Notes: generated by a model from the letters alone, not told the origin. A DNA stretch of 5,713 nucleotides from an uncultured Erysipelotrichaceae bacterium (GCA_902797275.1 CADBSI010000081.1:1-5713); one strand, 5' to 3'; positions 1-5,700 are shown, counted from the stretch's first letter. Translations and numbers: made by a program.

Positions 1-17
1 ACCTCAATTTTATTATA
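1..17 (-). promoter_or_regulatory. Possible RBS and -10 box of a divergent gene beyond the left edge
   Basis: Read on the minus strand, the window edge ends in TTGAGGT, which resembles a Shine-Dalgarno sequence (GAGGT at 5..1). A TATAAT lies just before it (17..12). This would fit a minus-strand gene starting just outside the window, divergent from the ATPase gene. I see no good -35 box 16-18 nt upstream, and in DNA this AT-rich a TATAAT is weak evidence. Confidence 0.25.
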
Positions 18-58
18 TAAAATCTTAATTTAAAAATCTAGATATTTTACAAAAAGTC

Positions 59-87
59 TTCCTAATTTTAAAAAAATAGGTTATAAT
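59..87 (+). promoter_or_regulatory. Probable sigma-A promoter of the ATPase gene
   Basis: A perfect -10 box TATAAT lies at 82-87. At 17-bp spacing the -35 would be TTCCTA (59-64), a poor match to TTGACA, and there is no TGn extension. Transcription would start near 94, leaving a leader of about 38 nt before the ATG at 132. A weak inverted repeat, CCTA (61-64) with TAGG (77-80), sits between the two boxes. Confidence 0.4.
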
Positions 88-131
88 ACTTTTATAGAAT
101 AAGATAATAAATATGAATAAAGAGGTGCAAA

Positions 132-1568
132 ATGATAGAATACGATTATAAAAACGATGAAATTGCCAATATTATTAATAATATGATTATTTATGCTGCT
201 AGTAAAAGAGCAAGTGATATTCACTTTGATCCTTGTGAAAAAGGTTTAAAAGTTCGTCTTAGAATTGATGGAGTTTTACAAGATCATACAATTGTTCCTT
301 TAGCTTATCAAAAGAATTTAACTACCCGTATTAAATTAATATCTGGTATGAATATAACTGAGTCAAGATTACCTCAAGATGGGGCTATTAAAGATGTTAT
401 TAATGGAATTGATTTAGATATGCGTGTATCATCTTTAAATACTAACCTTGGGGAGAAAATAGTTATTCGTATTTTGGATTACTCTAAAAGTGCCGAAGGT
501 TTGAATTCTCTTGGTTTAACAGAAAAAAATCTTGAAAAATTAAAGAAAATGATTGAAGTTCCTAATGGAATAATTTTAGTAACAGGAGCTACTGGTACTG
601 GTAAATCAACAACTGTTTATACCATGCTTCAACATTTAAATAAGGAAGACACCAATATAATTACTGTAGAAGACCCAATAGAAATGAACATAGAAGGAAT
701 TAACCAAGTTCAAGTAAACTCAGAAATTGGTCTTACTTTTGGTCGAGTTTTACGTAGTATTTTAAGACAAGACCCTAATATCATTCTAATTGGAGAAATT
801 CGTGATTCTGAAACTGCTCAAATTGCGGTTCGTGCCTCTATTACTGGACACTTAGTTTTTTCAACAATTCACACCAATAACTCATTATCAACCATTGAAC
901 GTCTACTAGATATGGATGTTGAAAGATACTTACTTTCTAGTGCTCTAACTGGAATTATTTCGCAAAAACTTGCTAGAAGATTATGTCCACATTGTCGTAA
1001 ACTTCGTCCTACTACTCCTTATGAAAAAATTGTTTTCAAAGAAATTCTTGGTAAAGATGTAAATGAAATAAATGATGTAAATGGTCATTGTGATAATTGT
1101 CGAAATGGCTATTATGGTCGTATTGCTATTCATGAAGTTTTAATGCTAAATGATGAAATTAGAAATGCTATAAACGATAAAGATTTACCAAGAGAAAAAC
1201 TAAAAGAATTAGTTTACACGAAAGATGTAACAACCATGCTTCAAGATGGACTAGAAAAAGTATTAGAAGGAATTACTACTTTTGAAGAAATATATAAAAA
1301 TGTTGCTATTGATAATGAACTCGATAATAAATATTCAGAAGATGCCATGACTTCATCTTCTAACTTCAAATTAGAATCTATTACTAATGGTTCTAGTTTT
1401 ACCAATTCAACTTTAAGTTATCAAGAAGAAGATGGTAGTAAACCTGTTATCAAAAAACAGCCAACTCCGACTATAACTCCAATTCAAAAGCCAATAACCT
1501 CTACTCCAAAGATCGCTTCAATAAAACCTGAAATAAAACCTCAAAAAGATACTCTTGAACTTATTTAA
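132..1568 (+). CDS. GspE/PilB/ComGA-type secretion or pilus assembly ATPase
   Basis: This is a hexameric ATPase of the type II secretion/type IV pilus family, which powers pseudopilus or pilus assembly (DNA uptake or secretion) from the cytoplasmic face of the membrane. Visible motifs are the N2-domain signature ASDIHFDP (27-34), RIDG (44-47), Walker A GATGTGKST (152-160), Asp box ITVEDPIE (177-184), Walker B ILIGEIRD (218-225), His box TGHLVFSTIHTN (238-249) and a zinc tetracysteine (C285, C288, C320, C323). The regulatory N1 domain of long GspE/PilB proteins is absent, so the protein begins at N2 as ComGA does. Residues about 396-478 form a Ser/Thr- then Pro/Lys-rich tail, which is unusual for the family. 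The ATG follows AGAGGTG by 4 nt. No inner-membrane platform (PilC/ComGB) or pilin gene lies next to it. ATPase family is certain; assignment to a pilus, competence or secretion role is open. Confidence 0.95.
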   Translation: MIEYDYKNDEIANIINNMIIYAASKRASDIHFDPCEKGLKVRLRIDGVLQDHTIVPLAYQKNLTTRIKLISGMNITESRLPQDGAIKDVINGIDLDMRVSSLNTNLGEKIVIRILDYSKSAEGLNSLGLTEKNLEKLKKMIEVPNGIILVTGATGTGKSTTVYTMLQHLNKEDTNIITVEDPIEMNIEGINQVQVNSEIGLTFGRVLRSILRQDPNIILIGEIRDSETAQIAVRASITGHLVFSTIHTNNSLSTIERLLDMDVERYLLSSALTGIISQKLARRLCPHCRKLRPTTPYEKIVFKEILGKDVNEINDVNGHCDNCRNGYYGRIAIHEVLMLNDEIRNAINDKDLPREKLKELVYTKDVTTMLQDGLEKVLEGITTFEEIYKNVAIDNELDNKYSEDAMTSSSNFKLESITNGSSFTNSTLSYQEEDGSKPVIKKQPTPTITPIQKPITSTPKIASIKPEIKPQKDTLELI

Positions 1569-1579
1569 GAGTATCTTTT
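1544..1579. terminator. Bidirectional intrinsic terminator shared by the ATPase gene and yunB
   Basis: A perfect 13-bp stem pairs 1544-1556 (AAAAGATACTCTT) with 1567-1579 (AAGAGTATCTTTT) around a 10-nt loop. The flanking A and T runs give a U-rich tail in both directions. The left arm lies in the last codons of the ATPase gene. Its stop codon TAA (1566-1568) straddles the loop and right arm, and the yunB stop codon starts inside the other end. One hairpin therefore ends two convergent genes. Confidence 0.88.
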
Positions 1580-2258
1580 ATTCATAAAAAAATAAAGTAC
1601 TAGAAGGACTTCCTCTTTGATAATACTTAGGTACATTTCCTTGAATTAATTTAACAGCTAAAGGCACAACTACAACTACTTGCATTGTATTAGTATACAT
1701 CGGTAAAATCATTTTAAAATCAACTATCACATGAATATAAACTTCAATTAAAGAATTATTAATGCCATACTCCGTTACCTCAGTTTTAATATTTGGATTA
1801 ACTGATGAAATCATCTCCATATTAATTGGTATCTTAGGACCTAAATTATTTAAAGCAACTGTATTAAAAATTGAACCACTTGGTATATAAAATATACTAT
1901 TATCTAAATTATATTTTTTTAAAGTATCTTCATCTTTCTTACTAATTAATTCTAAATTATTATAAACTAAATCACTTATCTTAGACATAATTCTATTTAC
2001 AATAACTGGATCAAAATCAACTATAATAGTTTCATTACTCTCTTTTTTTAAAATAAATAAAGAATCAATTTCAAGTTCATTAGTAATTTCTTCTGTAATA
2101 GATTTATTAATAACTGTTGTTACTACTCTTTTCATTTCTTCTTTTGCATAACTCATATATAAAGGCATAACTTTATTACTTAAAACTACTAATAAAATTA
2201 AAGCTATTATAATAATAATTATAATTAAAATAAATAATTTTAAGACTTTTCTTTTCAT
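1578..2258 (-). CDS. yunB: Sporulation protein YunB
   Basis: This is a single-pass membrane protein of the YunB sporulation family, made in the mother cell under sigma-E in Bacillus and needed for normal spore formation; its biochemical role is not known to me. From the ATG at 2258 the product is 226 residues, close to the roughly 250 of the Bacillus protein. Residues 8-27 are a pure Ile/Leu/Val membrane segment after a basic start. Family signatures are IPSGSI (125-130), LGPKIPI (139-145), EVTEYGINNSLIEVY (160-174), VVVPLAV (196-202) and GNVPKYYQ (207-214). The reading frame stays open to an ATG at 2336, but that would add 26 residues rich in Tyr, Asn and Lys in front of the membrane segment and run through the divergent promoter, so I reject it. 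No Shine-Dalgarno sequence precedes the chosen ATG. The gene is convergent with the ATPase gene and divergent from the 38-residue gene. Confidence 0.93.
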   Translation of the reverse strand: MKRKVLKLFILIIIIIIIALILLVVLSNKVMPLYMSYAKEEMKRVVTTVINKSITEEITNELEIDSLFILKKESNETIIVDFDPVIVNRIMSKISDLVYNNLELISKKDEDTLKKYNLDNSIFYIPSGSIFNTVALNNLGPKIPINMEMISSVNPNIKTEVTEYGINNSLIEVYIHVIVDFKMILPMYTNTMQVVVVVPLAVKLIQGNVPKYYQRGSPSSTLFFYE

Positions 2259-2263
2259 AATAA

Positions 2264-2291
2264 AATATATGTAATTTAATTTACAAAATAT
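2264..2291 (-). promoter_or_regulatory. Possible sigma-E-type promoter of yunB
   Basis: On the minus strand, ATATT (2291..2287) is followed after 15 nt by CATATATT (2271..2264). These resemble the Bacillus sigma-E boxes, kmATATT and CATACAnT with about 14 nt between them, and yunB belongs to the sigma-E regulon in Bacillus. Transcription would begin within a base or two of the ATG at 2258, giving a leaderless or nearly leaderless mRNA. This would explain the missing ribosome-binding site. The elements overlap the -35 region of the divergent promoter. The match is inexact in very AT-rich DNA. Confidence 0.4.
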
Positions 2292-2308
2292 ATTTTTTTT
2301 GTTATACT
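2280..2308 (+). promoter_or_regulatory. Sigma-A-type promoter of the two-gene unit
   Basis: The -35 box TTTACA (2280-2285) and the -10 box TATACT (2303-2308) are 17 bp apart. TGt immediately before the -10 makes it an extended -10. Transcription would start near 2315, just before the AGAGGTG ribosome-binding site at 2318-2324, so the untranslated leader is very short. The -35 overlaps the proposed promoter of yunB on the other strand. Confidence 0.7.
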
Positions 2309-2327
2309 TATTATAGTAGAGGTGCTT

Positions 2328-2444
2328 ATGAAACATGAAATATTAGATAGTATAGATATAAACAAATTAAATTTAAAAGAATTACTTCTTCTTTTAAAAA
2401 TAGTAAATAAAATTAAAAATGATGAAATAGAGGTTTTAGAATGA
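2328..2444 (+). CDS. Small 38-residue hypothetical protein, first gene of a coupled pair
   Basis: I do not recognise this protein. It is a short acidic/Leu-rich peptide, beginning MKHEILDSI and ending IEVLE, with a Leu cluster (KELLLLLKIV, residues 18-27). It probably forms an amphipathic helix rather than a membrane segment, because Lys and Glu interrupt the hydrophobic run. Support for it being real is threefold: an extended -10 promoter at the right distance, an AGAGGTG Shine-Dalgarno sequence 3 nt before the ATG like those of other genes here, and a stop codon overlapping the next start as ATGA (2441-2444). It could be a partner of the downstream protein or mainly a translational-coupling leader peptide. 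Confidence 0.72.
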   Translation: MKHEILDSIDINKLNLKELLLLLKIVNKIKNDEIEVLE

Positions 2445-3142
2445 AAGATAAAATAATTAAAAGAATAATTGAAGTATTAATTCCTCTTAAAACTTTATAT
2501 CAGGAAATAGATTTAATTATAAATGATTTAGAAAATGATAATTATGATAGTTTAACTAATTTTGTAAATGAATATTATAAAAATGATAATTATAGTCAAG
2601 AATTTCTTGATTTGTTAACTACTTTAGTTAAAGGAGGAATAATAGATAATTCTTTTTTAATTTTAGATAATGCTTATGAATTTACTAATTTTAATTATAG
2701 AGATGGTATTCTTTATTTAAATTCTAAAGCTATAAATCTAACAAGTGATAAATATGATGTATTAAGAACTAAAAATCCTTATAAGAAAAAGGAAATAAAA
2801 GAGGAAAAAATTGAAGATAAAAAGATAGATGATGATGTTTTAATTGATGTAGATGATATAGAAGCTATTAGAAAAATTATTTTAGATTCTCAGCTTAGTT
2901 ATTTAAATAATGCTAATTTATTTATTAGTAAATTAGAAAATAGTGATGAAGATTTAATTTATCATACTCTTCTTAATTTAAATGATATTAGATATATTCA
3001 ACATTGTATTTCTAATTTAAGTTTAGATACTTTAAAAAGATTATTGTCTTATATAGAAATAACTGAAAATAATAAACATAACTTAATTAATACTTTTATG
3101 GAAGAAGCTATTAAAAAAAGTATTCATCAACACAAAAAATAG
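2441..3142 (+). CDS. Hypothetical soluble protein of 233 residues
   Basis: I do not recognise the family. The protein has no signal peptide or membrane segment and is probably cytoplasmic. It appears to have two mainly helical parts. An N-terminal part (about 1-113) contains two Asn/Asp/Tyr-rich copies of NDNY (33-36 and 48-51). A highly charged Lys/Glu/Asp linker (about 114-142) follows, and then a C-terminal helical part (about 143-225). There is one cysteine, C189. The start is set by AGAGG (2429-2433), 7 nt before the ATG, and by the ATGA overlap with the upstream small gene, which implies translational coupling. The gene sits between yunB and a TasA-like operon, but nothing in its sequence ties it to sporulation or the matrix. 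Confidence 0.88.
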   Translation: MKDKIIKRIIEVLIPLKTLYQEIDLIINDLENDNYDSLTNFVNEYYKNDNYSQEFLDLLTTLVKGGIIDNSFLILDNAYEFTNFNYRDGILYLNSKAINLTSDKYDVLRTKNPYKKKEIKEEKIEDKKIDDDVLIDVDDIEAIRKIILDSQLSYLNNANLFISKLENSDEDLIYHTLLNLNDIRYIQHCISNLSLDTLKRLLSYIEITENNKHNLINTFMEEAIKKSIHQHKK

Positions 3143-3149
3143 TATAAAA

Positions 3150-3181
3150 AAAAACAAATAAAATTTAAATTATTTGTTTTT
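3150..3181. terminator. Bidirectional intrinsic terminator between convergent genes
   Basis: A perfect 12-bp AT-rich stem pairs 3150-3161 (AAAAACAAATAA) with 3170-3181 (TTATTTGTTTTT) around an 8-nt loop. A run of A precedes it and TATTTT follows, so U-rich tails form in both directions. It lies 7 nt after the stop of the 233-residue gene and 3 nt from the stop of the minus-strand TasA-like gene. Only one G-C pair per side of the stem makes it thermally weak, but its placement is ideal. Confidence 0.72.
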
Positions 3182-3184
3182 ATT

Positions 3185-4183
3185 TTAATTTGGATTAGTT
3201 GAAAATTGTAAGTTAAGTGATATAGAACCAACTGAAGCATCGTTTTCACAGTCAACATCTTGTCCTTCTAACCACATATAAATTCTTAGTTTGGTTATTC
3301 CTTGATTAACTGAAAATATTTCTACATTATCAGTAAAATTAGTTTTAGTATAATAGGAAACTTTAACCGTATCAAAGTAATTTGGATAATTTATTTTATT
3401 AGCTTTATCAATTGCTACTTTTAAATTCTTTGGTATTTCATTTTTTATTCCTTCGTATGGTAATTCTTGATAATTATTAGTGATATCTAAATTATAAACA
3501 TTTTTAGCATTTAAAATACCTGACTTAGTATGAGAATCATAATTTGGTTCCCAGATATAAACATTATTGTTGCTGTTGGTTTTTAAGTTTTGAATAGTAT
3601 TTAAATCAGTACTTTGGGTACTTCCTTCAATAACAAAAGCAAATCTTGTAGCATTTTCAATTCCTACATATTTATCTTTATAAGTAGCTCCTGAATCTGT
3701 TGTTAAATATAGTTTAGTATTAGCATAGGTTTTTAAAAAGACATCAAAAGCAAGAAATTTTTTATCACTATTTTCAAATAAACTTCTTTCTTCAACTGTT
3801 TTTATAGCTTCTATATTATATCTATCATTATAGGTAGCATCATTTTCAACTTTACCATGAAATATTTCTATTAAGCCATTATTTACATTACCAATGGTTG
3901 AAACTGGCTCCAACACTTTTGGTAATTGATTTATATTATTTGGATAATTATCAACAGCATCTACTAAATCTAAAATACTTAAAACTGATTTCCAATTTGT
4001 TCCATCACTTGAAATTGATATACCATTTTGAGCTCTTACTTCTACTTCCATCAAACCAATTGATACTAATCTATTAGAAGTAAACCAAGCATATGAACTA
4101 GTACCTAAAGATATTCCTAAAACAAATAACCAAAGTAATAGAAAAAATAAATGATATTTTCTTTCTTTTTTAGTTTTTTTCAT
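3185..4183 (-). CDS. Secreted TasA-like (SipW-dependent-type) protein, second gene of the operon
   Basis: This is a probable extracellular protein of the TasA/camelysin type. A Lys/Arg-rich start (KKTKKERK) leads into a hydrophobic segment (about 11-28), then TSSYA-WF, with likely signal peptide cleavage after A32. The pattern SYAWFTSN, followed by a strand rich in Val/Glu and then NGISISSDGTNW (53-64), is typical of TasA-like proteins. The body is long and beta-rich with many Asn, Thr and Tyr. It ends with a Trp-Leu-Glu-Gly motif (WLEGQDVDC, 304-312) and a final strand (321-327). C312 is the only cysteine. The ATG lies 2 nt after the upstream stop, with GAGGGAG as ribosome-binding site, so translation is probably coupled. 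At 332 residues it is longer than TasA (about 260). The family call comes from pattern recognition; a role in fibre or surface structure is an inference. Confidence 0.85.
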   Translation of the reverse strand: MKKTKKERKYHLFFLLLWLFVLGISLGTSSYAWFTSNRLVSIGLMEVEVRAQNGISISSDGTNWKSVLSILDLVDAVDNYPNNINQLPKVLEPVSTIGNVNNGLIEIFHGKVENDATYNDRYNIEAIKTVEERSLFENSDKKFLAFDVFLKTYANTKLYLTTDSGATYKDKYVGIENATRFAFVIEGSTQSTDLNTIQNLKTNSNNNVYIWEPNYDSHTKSGILNAKNVYNLDITNNYQELPYEGIKNEIPKNLKVAIDKANKINYPNYFDTVKVSYYTKTNFTDNVEIFSVNQGITKLRIYMWLEGQDVDCENDASVGSISLNLQFSTNPN

Positions 4184-4185
4184 AA

Positions 4186-4905
4186 CTATTCTCCCTCTTT
4201 TTCTTGTTCTTTATGTTCTTCACGTATTTCCATGTGCATTTTAATTTCTCCCCCGATTATAGCATCAACACAATCAGGATCATCACCTTCTAACCAAATT
4301 ACTATGGTAAATTTATCTTTATCTCCTACTTTAAAGTTTTTTCTTTGTTCAATTATTACTTCTTTTTCTTTGTTTTCTAAAAAAGGAATTGTATCTTTTT
4401 CAGCCATCTTGGTTGCTGAATTAATCTTAGCATATACTTGCTTTTCTCCATTTAAGAAGATCATAACTCGAACTGCTTCATCAACATTTTTAATAACATC
4501 ATCAATTAAAATCGAATACCAATAGTTAATAGTTCTTTCCCCATTATTTTCCAGATAAAAAGTATAAGCAATATAATTTTCACCGTTATGAGAGCCAGTT
4601 CCTTCTTCATCAATATTTTTTGGTATCCAATCAATTGAAATATTATCTAAAAAATCAATATTCTTAGCATATAATTTTCTTGTTTTATCATTTTTAAACT
4701 CTTCATTTTCGTATAAAATGATACCACTTTTAAGAGCAAAGTTATTATCAAGAGTAACTGTAAACTTACCCCCATTATAGATAATACTTAAAATTATAAA
4801 AGAAAATATTAAGAAAATTAAAATTACAAAAATAACTATTTTTGTTCTTTTAACTCTTTGTTTACGATTTTTAATTTTTTTAGCTGTTACAACTACTTCT
4901 CCCAT
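4186..4905 (-). CDS. Membrane-anchored TasA-like protein, first gene of the operon
   Basis: I choose the ATG at 4905 (239 residues) because AGGTGAG (4919..4913) sits 7-8 nt before it. A GTG at 4917 is also in frame, but it lies within that ribosome-binding site and has none of its own. A basic stretch (residues 9-22) precedes one membrane segment (23-43). The short cytoplasmic start and long external domain suggest an uncleaved anchor, with no A-x-A site after the segment. The external domain has TasA-like strands (YIAYTFYLENNG, about 111-122). It also carries WLEGDDPDC (204-212), which matches the partner gene's motif, and C212 is the only cysteine. A very acidic and basic tail (IREEHKEQEKEGE) ends the protein. 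It may anchor or nucleate the secreted partner at the membrane; that is an inference from the shared motif and operon order. Confidence 0.85.
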   Translation of the reverse strand: MGEVVVTAKKIKNRKQRVKRTKIVIFVILIFLIFSFIILSIIYNGGKFTVTLDNNFALKSGIILYENEEFKNDKTRKLYAKNIDFLDNISIDWIPKNIDEEGTGSHNGENYIAYTFYLENNGERTINYWYSILIDDVIKNVDEAVRVMIFLNGEKQVYAKINSATKMAEKDTIPFLENKEKEVIIEQRKNFKVGDKDKFTIVIWLEGDDPDCVDAIIGGEIKMHMEIREEHKEQEKEGE

Positions 4906-4941
4906 ATACTTACTCACCTATTATAATTTTAGCATAGATAA

Positions 4942-4947
4942 ATTATA
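4942..4947 (-). promoter_or_regulatory. Possible -10 box of the minus-strand TasA-like operon
   Basis: TATAAT on the minus strand (4947..4942) would start transcription near 4935, leaving about 30 nt before the ATG at 4905. The region where a -35 should be is a run of A with no TTG, so either the promoter needs an activator, another sigma factor is used, or this is not the promoter. A second TATAAT (4925..4920) abuts the ribosome-binding site and is too close to serve it. Confidence 0.3.
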
Positions 4948-4980
4948 TCTTCAATTAATTTTCTTTTTTTTAAAAAAACT

Positions 4981-4997
4981 TTTACATTTATTGTAAA
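4981..4997. promoter_or_regulatory. Inverted repeat overlapping the -35 box, candidate operator
   Basis: TTTACA (4981-4986) and TGTAAA (4992-4997) form a perfect 6-bp inverted repeat with a 5-nt spacer. The right arm overlaps the TTGTAA -35 box of the 5040 gene. A protein bound here would block that promoter and could also affect the divergent operon. No regulator is identified, and a palindrome this short can arise by chance in AT-rich DNA. Confidence 0.35.
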
Positions 4998-5019
4998 GAA
5001 AATTAGAATATGTTATAAT
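4991..5019 (+). promoter_or_regulatory. Sigma-A-type extended -10 promoter of the secreted TasA-like gene
   Basis: TTGTAA (4991-4996) and TATAAT (5014-5019) are 17 bp apart, with TGt just before the -10. This is the best promoter in the window. Transcription would start near 5026, giving a leader of only about 14 nt that holds the AGGTGGTG ribosome-binding site (5031-5038). Confidence 0.75.
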
Positions 5020-5039
5020 TTTTATATAATAGGTGGTGT

Positions 5040-5612
5040 ATGAAAAAGAAAATAATTTTAGGTTTAGCATTTATATCTTTATTAATATCATTTTGTTTTA
5101 TAGGAGAGTCATATGCTAAATATGTAACTAATGTTAATAATGTTGCTTCAATGTCAGTTGCTAGATGGAAAATCTTAGTTAATAATAAAGATATTTTAAA
5201 TAAAAATGAAGCAAGTCAAATAATAACTCCCATTTTTTTAGAAAATGAACATATTAATTCTAATGTAATTGCTCCTACTAGTAAAGGTTATTTTGAACTA
5301 GTATTAGATGCAACAGGAGCTGATGTTTCTTTTAGTTATGAAATATCTACTAGTATAAATGCTGATAGTGCTGTTAAAGATTTAAAAATAACTGGTTATT
5401 CAATTGATGATGGTGAAATAATTGATGTATCAAATAGTAGTTTAATATCTGGTAATATCTTGTATACTGATACTAAGGTTAAAAACATTAAAGTTTATAT
5501 TGAGTGGAGCGACACCGAAAATGATACAATGGACAATAAAGCTGATACAGAAGCTAGAAATAAACAAGCTAAACTTGATGTTAAATTAAATTTTAAACAA
5601 ATTGCTAATTAA
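5040..5612 (+). CDS. Secreted TasA-like (SipW-dependent-type) protein
   Basis: This 190-residue secreted protein has a KKK start, a hydrophobic segment (5-22) and probable cleavage after GESYA (A26). The mature start AKYVTNVNNVASMSVARW (26-43) is the TasA/camelysin-type pattern: a Lys-Tyr strand, then alanine-rich turns leading to ARW. The rest is beta-rich (YFELVLDATGADVSFSY, 84-100). Near the end, W156 is followed by an acidic loop (SDTENDTMD, 157-165) and a final strand (KLDVKLNFKQ, 178-187). This is the same layout as the C-termini of the two minus-strand neighbours, but without their cysteine. The only cysteine (C19) is in the signal peptide, and the preceding residues are not a lipobox. 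AGGTGGTG precedes the ATG by 1-4 nt. The protein could be a fibre-forming matrix subunit. The signal peptide and family type are well supported; the fibre role is an inference. Confidence 0.87.
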   Translation: MKKKIILGLAFISLLISFCFIGESYAKYVTNVNNVASMSVARWKILVNNKDILNKNEASQIITPIFLENEHINSNVIAPTSKGYFELVLDATGADVSFSYEISTSINADSAVKDLKITGYSIDDGEIIDVSNSSLISGNILYTDTKVKNIKVYIEWSDTENDTMDNKADTEARNKQAKLDVKLNFKQIAN

Positions 5613-5625
5613 AAAGAATAAGTTA

Positions 5626-5655
5626 ATGATGTGAACCCTATTTAGGAGACATTAT
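5626..5655 (+). ncRNA. Candidate structured RNA element, ribosomal-protein-leader-like hairpin
   Basis: Fourteen bases after the 5040 gene stop, a 7-bp stem pairs 5626-5632 with 5649-5655 and includes one G-U pair. An asymmetric internal loop (GAAC against AG) separates it from an inner CCT/AGG stem (5637-5639 with 5644-5646) with an ATTT loop. The arrangement TGTGAACC...AGGAGACA resembles hairpins I recall from Firmicute ribosomal protein mRNA leaders, but I cannot name the family with certainty. A strong terminator follows. It may be the leader of a gene beyond the window or a 3' untranslated structure. No clear promoter of its own is visible. Confidence 0.4.
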
Positions 5656-5671
5656 AAAAAAGACTTATATT

Positions 5672-5700
5672 AAAAAGAGAAAAGTTATTTTTCTCTTTTT
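5672..5700 (+). terminator. Strong intrinsic terminator or attenuator
   Basis: A perfect 12-bp stem pairs 5672-5683 (AAAAAGAGAAAA) with 5689-5700 (TTTTCTCTTTTT) around the 5-nt loop GTTAT. The T-rich 3' arm is followed by GTGTAAGTTTTTC. It lies about 60 nt after the 5040 gene stop and ends that transcript. If the hairpin at 5626-5655 is a leader element, this would be its attenuator. Confidence 0.82.

Noticed and set aside
61..80. CCTA...TAGG inverted repeat as a terminator of an upstream gene
   Set aside because: The stem is only 4 bp before mismatches, there is no T run after it, and it sits between the promoter boxes of the ATPase gene.
2259..2336. 26-residue N-terminal extension of YunB from an ATG at 2336
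   Set aside because: It has no ribosome-binding site, puts a Tyr/Asn/Lys-rich stretch before the membrane segment, and overlaps the divergent promoter and the start of the 38-residue gene.
2533..2595. Two copies of AATGATAATTAT within the 233-residue gene as a repeat element
   Set aside because: Each copy encodes an NDNY tetrapeptide in low-complexity AT-rich sequence, with no further similarity around them.
4151..4525. 124-codon open frame on the plus strand, rich in Ser and Phe
   Set aside because: It lies opposite the two TasA-like genes, has no ribosome-binding site or promoter, and its composition is that of an antisense shadow.
5040..5117. Lipoprotein signal around C19 of the 190-residue secreted protein
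   Set aside because: The residue before the cysteine is Phe, which does not fit a lipobox, and a standard cleavage site follows at SYA (26).
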